A stretch of 64,000 bases of DNA from Plenodomus lindquistii (taxonomy: Eukaryota; Ascomycota; Dothideomycetes; Pleosporales; Leptosphaeriaceae). The stretch spans positions 930,001 to 994,000 of the forward strand of contig JANUWI010000006.1 of NCBI GenBank assembly GCA_025504975.1. The letters run 5' to 3'. The position numbers and the translations under genes are program-made. Positions within the stretch are counted from its first letter, which is position 1. Every line of letters starts with the position of its first letter. Shown here one piece after another: positions 46,271-54,990 of the stretch. The notes below the pieces were generated by a model. That model was not told the origin of the DNA, made no database searches, and saw only the letters and a list, made by a program, of their open reading frames with translations.

Positions 46271-46675
46271 ATTACATATACGTTCGCTTTTCCGCATTCA
46301 TAGCACATTCACTAGGGCATTTGTTGGAGTTATGTACATATTGGTTGGCAGGGCATTGAGCGAGCAAGATACCCACTATACTCTTTTTTAATGCATTATT
46401 AGACTTTTAACAATTATTTCTACTACACTATATTTTCTGCTTGCTCTGATAGATGATTGATGCGCAGTCTTCGTCTTAGTTTGATATATTCGCCTCATGC
46501 TACCTCTGTGGGCAAAAGAGGAACAAGCCACGCCAACACCGTGTAGGGCATTGGTGCATTTCCACTGCACTATACATTGAAAGTAAGTCTCATGTATGCT
46601 CAGCCTCCAGGCATACAAGTTCGCAAAAAAAGAAAGTTCGAATGTATCCTGAGCAAGCTCAGGCACGTTGATAAA
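46271..46675. other. 3' flank of the RBR gene and tRNA terminator
   Basis: 405 bp without a protein gene. The forward run of seven A near 46625 is T7 on the minus strand, about 45 nt beyond the tRNA end, a likely polymerase III terminator. Confidence 0.5.
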
Positions 46676-46762
46676 TGTCCCCTTCGTGGATCGAACACGA
46701 TACCTCCAGATTTAGTGACTGAGTACTTCAGTCTGGCGCTCTCCCAATTGAGCTAAGGAGAC
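46676..46762 (-). tRNA. tRNA-Phe(GAA) with 14-nt intron
   Basis: Minus strand 46762 to 46676. Seven-base-pair acceptor stem GTCTCCT with AGGGGAC plus discriminator A, D-loop with TAGCTCAATTGGGAGAGC, anticodon stem CCAGA/TCTGG, and T-arm with GTTCGATCC (B box). The loop reads CTGAAG, then a 14-nt intron beginning TACTCAG and ending ACTAA, then A, so the intron follows position 37 and the anticodon is GAA. Length without intron is 73 nt. Intron-containing tRNA-Phe is common in fungi. CCA is not encoded. Confidence 0.92.
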
Positions 46763-47093
46763 AGTTGTGATGTAGCGAAATCGCTACTTAGCTTGGAAGA
46801 ACTTGATGGAGAAAATGGCCAGTAATACGTATATAGTCAGTAAAACTATACAATAAATAGAGCCTCGCGGGATCGTGCATCCTCTGGTGGATGACAACGA
46901 CATAAAGTGTTTGTGGGCGAAAATTTTCCAGAGATATCCGCTCCATGGGTCGCGTTGGCGAGCGCTAAGGTACGATAGTGGGCCGCGGCTGATATTCCGA
47001 TGTGGAGCGCCGTGAGCGGTTTGTTAAGTCTCCACGAAACTTCAACTACCAAACGTCAGCAACCGCTCCACGAAGGAGGGTGTCGTCTTCAAG
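46763..47093. other. intergenic, divergent tRNA/cyclin promoter
   Basis: 331 bp between the tRNA 5' end and the cyclin-L-like start. No supportable gene. Confidence 0.45.
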
Positions 47094-48039
47094 ATGCAGC
47101 CCTCACCTCTGGCAAATCCAATGGCCACCATAGCCCAGCTCGAAACCTCCGGCTCCCAACTCGACGGCATCCCCATCGATCTCGAAGACTCCATACGGTT
47201 CGCTGGCGCAAGGCTCACCCAAGCAGCAGGCCAACTCCTCCGGCTACCTCAGGAGGTCATCGCGCAAGCAATTGTTGTATTCATGCGCTTCTGGGTTGGT
47301 TCTGAGGGTGGAAGTCTTGCCGAGTTTGGCGGAGAGGTAGGTCAATTTTGCTGTTGCGCCTGCTTCTTTTGTTGGCCTTGTTTACTGACCTGCAAACAAG
47401 GAAGTCTCAATGGCCAGTCTCTACCTGACTACCAAGCTCTCCGCATACCCTAAATCAGCGCGCAGTCTGATCAACGTGTATGCGTATCTTGCGGCTTTAC
47501 CGTCTACGTATTTCGATCTTGCAACGCTCCGGCAGAAACCAGATGCGGCTTCGTACTACGTGTCAGAGGGCACGTACGAGCGCATGCGTACTATACTTTT
47601 CGCGACTGAACAGCGCATTCTACGGACTTTGGGATTTCAGGTTCAGGTTGCGCTACCATATACCTTGTGCATCACCTACCTGCAGGCGCTGGATATCTTC
47701 TCACACCCACGAGCCTCTGATCTTGCGAAACGCGCAATTGCGCACTTGAACACCGCCCTGCTGAGCCCGCAGTGCTTATACCTGACACATCAACCACCTG
47801 CGCTTGCGACGGCGGCGATATATTTGGCGGCAAGGGAGATGGGGGTCAAGATGCCAGAGTGCGAGTGGTGGGAGGTTTTTGATACGGACAGAGAAGAACT
47901 AGGGTTCCTGTGCGTGGGCATGTTGAGTCTAGAAGGCTTCGCGCAGCAAGAGAAGGCTAGATGGGCAGGCAAGAAGGTTCCCCTGACCGTCCAAGAGGTC
48001 GAGACTGAAGTGAAGAGCGGCAAACGAGACGAGCTGTAG
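47094..48039 (+). CDS. cyclin-L-like protein
   Basis: Exons 47094-47336 and 47401-48039 (64 bp intron, GTAGGT, CTGACC branch, AACAAG) give 293 residues; exon 2 begins in phase 0 with EVSMASLYL. The cyclin box spans about residues 30-200 with FAGARLTQAAGQLLRLPQE and VAMASLYLTTKL-like (SMASLYLTTKLSAYPK), followed by a second box half (LGFQVQVALPYTLCITYLQAL and TAAIYLAARE). This layout matches the L-type/transcriptional cyclins that pair with a CDK11-like kinase in pre-mRNA splicing. CDK partner not visible. The start follows AAG ATG. Confidence 0.8.
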
Positions 48040-48202
48040 GAAAGCAACCGGCATTCCAGGTCTTTCCCAGTAAGATTGAGACACTGGTACATACAGAAGA
48101 AGACATACTGTGACGACAGTCTGGTGAAGAATCTTCCTGATTACTTCCATCTCCGACAATGTCTTTGTTGAGCAAACAATCACACTATACAGTGATGACG
48201 CA

Positions 48203-49225
48203 ATGTCACAATGTCAGCGCTATCAATTCCTTGGGAGATCGTCAAGCAATATGCACGAAGAAGTAGACTTTCAACGCTGGATCCAACAAGCATCACGTAC
48301 CACCAAGGAAAGGATCGAAATTACGAGTTTAGCCAACAGCCGCTTTGTAAAAGACCAGTACGGACGTCGTATTACACCGCTACCGCAGCTCTGTCTTTTG
48401 GCAGATTACCAGAACGACAAGTCGATACTCGATCCTGAGTTGGACGAGTCGGACGCCACGGGGTTCGTCGAAGAGTACAAATACATTTTCAGCTGGAGGC
48501 CTGAAGACAGCGATTCGCTGCCAGCTATGGAGAGGCGAAGCAGCCCGGAACGTAAATGGGCGTCAGACCGCAATCTCTTGGCCTCACAACGATCGAGAAG
48601 CAGCATGCGGAACGGTTTGACAGAGCGTACCGGAAACATTACTGGTGGGACGAGGGATAAAACTAGTGATACGCGAAGTGTGGATGATGCGGCAAGTGAA
48701 GGGCCATTCCTTCAGCCACAGCCATCACAATCTGGGAGTCTAAAACGGAAAGCTGCTATCAGGCGAAAGAGCACGAGACCTTCACGGACACTAGAACAAT
48801 TCGAGAGCAGTAGGTCCGGTGGCAGACCACGGGCTGAAGAGGCGATGCACTTTCCGATTGCACCTGTAGCTACACAGTCACAGTCTCCATACCGTACTGT
48901 AATCGACACAAATGACGAGATCTTCACGACAATACCGTCTTGGGTGACCAGAGCTGACGGGCGTCCCCTTCAGACCGACAGGGACGAAATGCAACTTTTG
49001 CCAATCGAATTAAACTCAGCAGCCCTATTTGTGGAAATTTCCATTGCCAAAGATGAACCTTGTGGGAAGTTTGGCACTCATGGGCAAGGAAAATCTCAGT
49101 TCAATCATAGCCAGAACAAGGGTGTTGAGGGCAAAAATCTCGATCGAAATCGCCCACGCATAGCGCGCACATTTTCGCAGATGGGGATTGGCAAGGTGGT
49201 TCTGACGGCTTTGAAGGACGAGTAG
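48203..49225 (+). CDS. hypothetical protein, 340 residues
   Basis: Single exon, from ATG at 48203; an internal ATG at residue 17 is an alternative start. A short conserved-looking N-terminus (EVDFQRWIQQASRTTKERIE) and EEYKYIFSWRPEDSD are followed by Ser/Arg/Lys-rich disordered sequence with KRKAAIRRKSTRPSRTL, here KRKAAIRRKST, as a likely nuclear localisation signal. No catalytic motif or membrane helix. I do not recognise the family. Confidence 0.7.
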   Translation: MSQCQRYQFLGRSSSNMHEEVDFQRWIQQASRTTKERIEITSLANSRFVKDQYGRRITPLPQLCLLADYQNDKSILDPELDESDATGFVEEYKYIFSWRPEDSDSLPAMERRSSPERKWASDRNLLASQRSRSSMRNGLTERTGNITGGTRDKTSDTRSVDDAASEGPFLQPQPSQSGSLKRKAAIRRKSTRPSRTLEQFESSRSGGRPRAEEAMHFPIAPVATQSQSPYRTVIDTNDEIFTTIPSWVTRADGRPLQTDRDEMQLLPIELNSAALFVEISIAKDEPCGKFGTHGQGKSQFNHSQNKGVEGKNLDRNRPRIARTFSQMGIGKVVLTALKDE

Positions 49226-49593
49226 AGATTCAATTGGAATCAACTTGTCTAATCGTATCACTGATGTGCAGTCGCGGTGCTCGCTCCGTGAGATACGATG
49301 CAATGGCAAGAAGTAGACTTAGTCAGTTGACAGGGTGTTGCCTTCCCAAGTTTGCTGTTTCGTAACACTGTTCAAGATCATAGGACACAAGACCACACAT
49401 CCCGAAACGCACCTTATCACAATGTCTTACAAAGCCCTTGTTTTCTCTCCCCCGTCACAACGTCTCAGTGCAGCGTTTCCCAGCTCCTAACGATATCCAC
49501 ACTATCATCATTACTCTTAGCCTCCCTCACTCACACCGTCATCACAATAGAACTGATCACACTAACCACACCACACATTAATGTTAACAAAAT
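49226..49593. other. intergenic
   Basis: 368 bp; A/C-rich leader before the Cys-motif paralogue at 49594. Nothing else seen. Confidence 0.5.
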
Positions 49594-50299
49594 ATGCCCC
49601 GCGTAAAAACCCCCAACTTCAAACCCTCCACCCGCCCATCTCGCTGGGATCTCTCCCCTCCTCACCCCTCCTCACCCCTCCTCACCCCCCAGCACAAACC
49701 CCCAACTAACCCCCCGCATAATCCGCCTCCGTCACCTCCTCTCCACAGTCCAACACACCCTATACATCCGCACGCTCCTCTGGAACCTCCACGCACACCA
49801 CTCCATCTACTGCACATCCTGCACCCCCCTATCCCTTCCCGGCGGCTGCGGCCCAACATGTCCGCTTCTCCGGCCCACAGCGAAAAAGTTCTACGGCCAT
49901 GGAATCGATAGCAAGTGGTTGAAGCATGTTAATCGTATCACGGAGGTGTATGAGGGGTTAGTGGGGGATATGGCGGAGAAATTGAAGGTGGGCGATGGAC
50001 GGGTGAGTGAGGAGGTGGTCAAGGGGTGGGAGGAGATTGGGAGGGTGTTGAGGAGGGATACTAGGACTTTTGCGGAGAGGTGTTGGGAGGAGGGGTGGAG
50101 AGGGGTTGGGGATGTTGAATTGGTGTTTGGAGGGGATGGGGGGTGGGATTTTGAGGGGGGGTGGGGGAAGGGGGTTGAGGCGGTCGAGGATGAGGCGCCT
50201 GGGGGGAAGGTAGATGGGGAATTTAAGGTTAAGGGTATGGCAAGGAAGAGGAAGGGGCATGAAGATGGGGGTTTGAGAAAGAGGTATAGGGATATCTAG
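49594..50299 (+). pseudogene. Cys-motif protein, tandem copy 1, with reading-frame break
   Basis: Two frames are needed. From ATG at 49594 (MPRVKTPNFKP, SRWDLSPPHPSS) one frame runs into a C-rich tract; the rest, from about 49720 to the stop at 50299, is in the next frame (+1) and contains RIIRLRHLLSTVQHTLYIRT, CTSC with CGPTC, and GWEEIGRVLRRD. Both halves align to the intact paralogue at 50965-51648 (SWADLFNRPPSS; RINALRTTLTDIHHSISIRT; CQSC and CGPTC; QWEESVGKL). No intron restores frame without losing the homologous RI..LR segment. An extra base in a C6 run would explain it, either real inactivation or a sequence error. Confidence 0.6.
49661..49690. repeat. 10 bp C-rich tandem repeat in coding region
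   Basis: CTCACCCCTC three times, the last copy ending in a C6 run. It lies where the two reading frames of the paralogue diverge, so slippage here is the natural suspect. Confidence 0.7.
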
Positions 50300-50964
50300 A
50301 CAGCTTGGTTTGGATGCGCTGGTCGCGGCATTCTGAGTATTCGCCTCATGTGTCACATCTCCGTGTGACTTTTCTGACCGTAATAGTGTCAAAGATTTGC
50401 AAGTCGAACCTCAAAATGCGACTAGACCTATGCCTACAACGTCTTCCAGATCGTCATTTCTTGTGTCAGCTCACAATGTCTTTGTGTCACATTACTCGAC
50501 ACCGACAGAGTCAAAGCTTGTGACCTGAAATACAAAGAAAACTGATTCTGCTTTATCTCGACCACCCATGCGCTGTCGAGCCGCCATTCATGGATCTAGG
50601 TTTGATTGCAACCCTCGGCAATTTCAGTCGCCAGTGAATTGATTGTACGTCTCGACCGTGCAGTGACGGGGTTCAAACGCCCAAGGCAAACTGCAGTCTA
50701 CAACTTACCCTGTGAATCCTACCTAGGTTACATTTGTCAATCCTGCAGAGTGCAACCAGGCGTAAAGATACGACACCATTGTGCACTAAAATCGCTCACA
50801 GGGAACCCATAAGATGTACTCTCTTCTTTAAACTCCCTCACATTTTCGTGCTCCCTGACTACTCGCCCGATACCCAGCACTGCAACCAAAGCTGAACACT
50901 CAACTCTCAGGACAGCGCCTAGGACAGAGTACACAATACCGTTTCCACCAAGAATCCAGCTACC
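50300..50964. other. intergenic between tandem paralogues
   Basis: 665 bp without supportable gene; promoter for copy 2 in its last part. ORFs of 60-95 codons are chance. Confidence 0.5.
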
Positions 50965-51648
50965 ATGGCTCCTAACAAGCATTTCCGCTTCCCCTCCCAC
51001 CTGGGCATAGACGGCCAAGAACACACCTCATGGGCCGATCTTTTCAACCGTCCTCCTTCTTCCTCCTCCTACAGCCTCAGCAGCCACCCATCCCACCCAT
51101 CAGCTCTTCCCAAACCCCCCACTGCCACAAAACTCTCCCGCATAAACGCTCTCCGCACCACCCTCACCGACATCCACCACTCAATCTCCATCCGCACCTT
51201 CCAGCACAATCTCTTCCAAAACCACGGTCAATTCTGCCAATCCTGTTCCCGCTCCGCTAAGCCAGGTACCTGCGGTCCCACATGTGCATTACTGCATCAA
51301 CAACGCTCATGTACAATACAGCACTGGTGGTCAAAGGAATGGCACGACGCGTGTAAAGCCGACGAAGCACTCTACCACTCTATCATCAAAGCTATGGACG
51401 ACGTATGCTATAGAGCGCATTCGAGCCAGATCAAGCAGTGGGAAGAGAGCGTGGGAAAGTTGAGCAGGGCGTGCATGAATGAGTCTGAGCGGGTGGAGGC
51501 GGAGAATCCGCGGTTTAGGGATGATGGGGTGAGTGTTCGTGGGTGTTTTAAGAGTGGGTGGACGTTTGGGTGCGCGTGGGGGAAGGGGAGTGCGTTAGTG
51601 GGTGGGGGTAATGTGGCGCCGGATGATGTTGGTAGTGTGGAGGATTAA
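50965..51648 (+). CDS. Cys-motif protein, tandem copy 2 (intact), 227 residues
   Basis: Single exon; start ACCATGG. N-terminus KHFRFPSHLG then a Ser/Pro-rich stretch, then RINALRTTLTDIHHSISIRT, the motif C-x2-C-x8-C-x3-C (CQSC, CGPTC; a third pattern Cys follows), a central helical domain (SKEWHDACKADEALYHSIIK) and a Gly/Trp-rich end (GWTFGCAWGKG). The same order occurs in copy 1 at 49594-50299, so these are tandem duplicates. The Cys spacing suggests a zinc-binding knuckle, but no known family is recognised. Codon composition switches from C-rich to G-rich along the gene. Confidence 0.75.
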   Translation: MAPNKHFRFPSHLGIDGQEHTSWADLFNRPPSSSSYSLSSHPSHPSALPKPPTATKLSRINALRTTLTDIHHSISIRTFQHNLFQNHGQFCQSCSRSAKPGTCGPTCALLHQQRSCTIQHWWSKEWHDACKADEALYHSIIKAMDDVCYRAHSSQIKQWEESVGKLSRACMNESERVEAENPRFRDDGVSVRGCFKSGWTFGCAWGKGSALVGGGNVAPDDVGSVED

Positions 51649-52337
51649 GCGGAGACGGTCGTTGAGGCGCGCTGGATTTTGACATTTTGCGAGGATGCCT
51701 TTCTGCATAGCTCAAGGATCTCTTGAGGCTGGGCATTACATCTGGGGTTTGATAGGTCTAGCCATGCAAAGGCGCTGTTGAATTTGACCTTGTGATTCGA
51801 GAGTTGTGGTATCTCATTGACAGTGTTTTGGTTTACCAAATCACATAGAATTGGTAATGATCAATTTGGGGTCACTTTCCTGTAAATAGAAAGCCGTCTT
51901 GTACCTAGTTTAACCAAGTACGTCGCGATGTATAGAAATATCGTCAAGTCCGACTGCTCAAACAAAAGAATCCTCTTAGCAGGATGTCCGTACAATGTCT
52001 TATCCTTACCAACTTAGTCGCAACGACCTTGATTAAGTTTGTGTGATGTCGAACCGTAAATGAAACTACCTGCCCGGTCTGCACATCACCTGTCGTGAGA
52101 ATCGTGTGTTGGTCGGGGTCCAACAGAGCGGAAGTGCTTTCCAGAACGGGGGCCTTGCATGGGTGGCCTTACTTCTGTCAATACAACAGTCGTGTTCAAA
52201 CCCCAGAGACCTCCAGATATAGACAGCACGTTCATCATGCCTTCATCTACGATCTCCATGCGGCCACACTAATACTTCAAATCACCTTCCCTCTCGACAT
52301 CATTACATCGATCAAGCGCTGCCCCCCCATAGTCACC
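51649..52337. other. intergenic
   Basis: 689 bp between Cys-motif copy 2 and the MAPEG gene. A plus-strand frame is open upstream of 52338 to 52095 but carries no family. Nothing else seen. Confidence 0.5.
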
Positions 52338-52853
52338 ATGCCACCTCTTGGCGTCTCTCTTGGTCTCCGTGCCGCCTCCGCATCAACGACGAGTATCCCA
52401 AACTATGCACCTGCATTCCTGTCCTTCCACTTCATTTGGGCCTACGGCGTGCTCTCCTCCCGAACGCTGAAGCAATGGTACGGCATCGACCACCAGGAAT
52501 CTCCCCGCTATGATCTCGACAAGTACGGCAACGACGCCGTAAAGTCTGGCAAGATTACTCAAGACCAGCTAGATATGCTGCGCCGCAACGAAGCTGCACA
52601 TGCCAACTCTGTGGAGAACTATGCGTTCTTCGTTGGTGCTATTGGATTCGCTAGTCTAGCTGGGGTTGACCGACGCCTTATTAATCGTGCTGGGTGGACG
52701 TATACCTTGGCTCGGGTTGCGTATGGTTTTGTGTATATTTTGATTAAAGACCGTCTCTGGAGTCATATTAGAGGCGTTGTTTGGTGGGTTGGTAATGGTA
52801 GTTGCCTGTATCTTTTGTGGCAGGCGGGTTCGAAGCTCAATGGTACGACATAA
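52338..52853 (+). CDS. MAPEG-family membrane protein
   Basis: Single exon, 171 residues from ATG at 52338 (CACCATGCC). Four hydrophobic helices with the MAPEG hallmarks: RNEAAHANSVENYAFFVGAI (residues about 95-115) and GFASLAGVDRRLINRAGWTYTLARVAYGFVY, here GWTYTLARVAYGFVYILI. MAPEG proteins include microsomal glutathione transferases and leukotriene C4 synthase; fungal short members are usually uncharacterised. The frame is open upstream to 52095, but the ATG chosen precedes the first helix with a proper leader. Confidence 0.82.
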   Translation: MPPLGVSLGLRAASASTTSIPNYAPAFLSFHFIWAYGVLSSRTLKQWYGIDHQESPRYDLDKYGNDAVKSGKITQDQLDMLRRNEAAHANSVENYAFFVGAIGFASLAGVDRRLINRAGWTYTLARVAYGFVYILIKDRLWSHIRGVVWWVGNGSCLYLLWQAGSKLNGTT

Positions 52854-53433
52854 CCCTGGGAGGCGCACTTGCAGCATATGGAGAAGATACTATCAAATTG
52901 GAATAATACAGCTAATCAAGTTCTATGCGACTATCTTTATCGATCAAAAACGAGCAAAACGTACTGTATCCTAAACGTGTTTCGATACTCCCGCCATAAG
53001 ACCATGTTGTCGCACCGTTGCGTTGTGTTCAAGCCACCAAGGAGACATTCAATAACAGCGCAAGACATCTCAATTCCGATCCTTCGCTATGATCGCAGGC
53101 GATCCAAGAAAGACTGCTCACATCATTTGTATCGATGGGATTTGGACAGGCGATACACCCGTCTTTTCATGTCTTATATCAACGATACCATATCTTGCAG
53201 GGACAGAGACGTCACCTCTCAAGCCACTTAGGAAATCAGTCTGACAAGATTATAGCAATGTTGAAGCATAAACAGACTCCGTGCCCATTTGAATTCTTCA
53301 CTTTGTTTAAGGCACGCGATACACAGCGGAGTTTTGAAAAGACGTTTGGCGTGGTTAGTTTTGAAATCAAAAGCTTTGCAAGATCCATTTTAGTATAGGA
53401 TAGTTAGAGCGCAATAAGGAGCTATATAGATAG
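52854..53433. other. A/T-rich flank before minisatellite
   Basis: 580 bp, A/T-rich, no supportable gene; leads into the tandem array at 53434. Confidence 0.5.
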
Positions 53434-53830
53434 AAGTGTGCGCAGTATATGTAGAAATGTGCGCAGAAAGAAAATGTGCGCAGAACAAAAATGTGCGTAG
53501 AATAAGAATGTGCGTAGAATTAAAGTATACGCAGAATAAAAGCGTACGTAGAAAAAAGTATACGCAGATTCAAAGTGTGCGTAAAAAAAAGTGTGCGTAG
53601 AAAAAAGTGTGCGCAGAATAAAAGTGTGCGTAGAATAAAAGTGTGCGCAGAATAAAAGTATACGCAGATTCAAAGTGTGCGTAAAAAAAAAGTGTGCGTA
53701 GAAAAAAGTGTGCGTAGAACAAAAGTGTGCGTAGAATAAAAGTGCGCACAGTACCCAAAGTGCGCACAGTACCTAAAGTACGCACAGTACGTAAAAGTGC
53801 GCACAGCGTGTAGAGCGCGCGCAGAACCGG
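53434..53830. repeat. minisatellite of about 16-17 bp GTGTGCGYAGAA-type units
   Basis: About 22-24 imperfect copies of AAGTGTGCGTAGAATAAA-like units. Variants change TGTGCG to TATACG, and the last units become AAAGTGCGCACAGTACC with palindromic GTGCGCAC. A block from AGTATACGCAGATT recurs at 53557 and 53657, so a 100 bp higher-order period is superimposed. Long minus-strand open frames across the array (AHFYSAYT-like repeats) are a by-product of the repeat. Confidence 0.9.
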
Positions 53831-54117
53831 TACGTTTTAACTGCGCCACAGCCTTATTGCTGCGAATACTTTTTTCCAATCAAAATATTTCACAAGTAGA
53901 AGTGAGACTTGAAGTGACAAACTGTTAGTGCGCAAAGAAAGGGGGATTTTATGCTACCTTTGTCCAGCGATTCAAGTTATACTCAGTCCCCAAAGGAAAC
54001 GAGAACATGCAATTTCTTGAATGGTTTGAGTGTTGGAGAACGGAAAGGGAGGGGGGAGACATATATAGCAACCCCCGTCAGTGCCCGGCCGCACTGGAGA
54101 AAACATGCCATCTTTGC
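53831..54117. other. flank between minisatellite and candidate small gene
   Basis: No supportable gene. A GAGACATATATAGCAACCCC stretch near 54055 looks TATA-like on the plus strand, without a gene behind it. Confidence 0.4.
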
Positions 54118-54422
54118 CTATGAGTTTAGATAATAGACTCCTCGCTCACACATGGATGGTACCTGTTCGTCTTTGCACACACACTCTGTCTCCCATACGT
54201 CATAACAACCACCGGATTTTCCAAAACACCAAGCTCCAGGCGAATAGATCCAAGTCTTTCCGTGTGTTCCAGACGAAGGAACACAGTACAGGCAAGGAAC
54301 CATCAGTTGCTTTGGCAATGACCTCGAAGCAGTCCAGCAGTCCAGCAGTCCAGCAGTCCAGGACATGGCCGTGGTCTTCGAAAGTTGTTTTTCCGAGAAC
54401 AGGGCGGAACTCACCATGTCAT
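54118..54422 (-). CDS. candidate small cysteine-rich protein
   Basis: Minus strand. TATAAGTA (54505-54512) and a CT-rich leader precede ATGACATG|GTGAGT at 54422-54413. Splicing 54323-54414 to acceptor TTCGAG gives exons 54415-54422 and 54118-54322, a 70-residue protein with seven Cys (MTWSLPKQLMVPCLYC...GGCYDVWETECVC...). Without splicing, the second ATG (54417) opens a 99-codon frame in the same phase, which also contains the Cys-rich part. No signal peptide is evident. The Cys pattern resembles small fungal defensive or effector-like proteins, but family is not recognised. Treat as a candidate. Confidence 0.35.
54330..54360. repeat. 9 bp tandem repeat (CAGTCCAGC)
   Basis: CAGTCCAGC repeated about 3.4 times. 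In the spliced model of the candidate Cys-rich gene it lies inside the intron. Confidence 0.75.
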
Positions 54423-54990
54423 CTTTGTGCAACACTTTTTAGAGCTCTTGGGCGGAAGAGTAAGATGAGGAGAGAGGAAGTTGAAAGGTGTGAGAGGAGG
54501 GGGGTACTTATACGTTTTGTTGCCGACTGGGGATGATACAATGGACTGGCTCAGGGTTCGTCTTTCAAAAACGACTTGAGCCTACTTGTATGTTACAAGA
54601 TTCTTACTTCAGCAACACGTAGCTCATGACACATTATTGGTTCCAAAAATACTAGACACATACATGACATATACACATGATTTTGAATTTTCCCCAGATA
54701 TTTCGCCGCCATATCTTCGGTCGACTACTAATCCTTACTTTCGCAGTCAAAAAAAGAAGGAAAAAAAAAACGCCGGGAGGTGAACTTGCCACATCGTAGC
54801 TTTTCCATCACCAATGCACTTCGCTGTCCTTGCCTCCCCAAATCTATTCCACCGTCTTTTAAATACATTAAGAGAGATAAACTCCCGATATATTTATACA
54901 CATACACAACAACGCCCCTTCCCCCCTAGACACTACCCATCCGGCCCCCCAAAAACGCCCATGCTTCTTCATCCGAGTAATGCTACTTAT
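54423..54990. other. intergenic; promoter of candidate gene and 3' flank of MscS gene
   Basis: 568 bp, including the TATA-like element noted for the candidate gene and an A-rich run at 54749-54771. No other gene seen. Confidence 0.45.

Noticed and set aside
53422..53879. Overlapping AHFYSAYT-type minus-strand frames
   Set aside because: Created by the minisatellite, not a gene.
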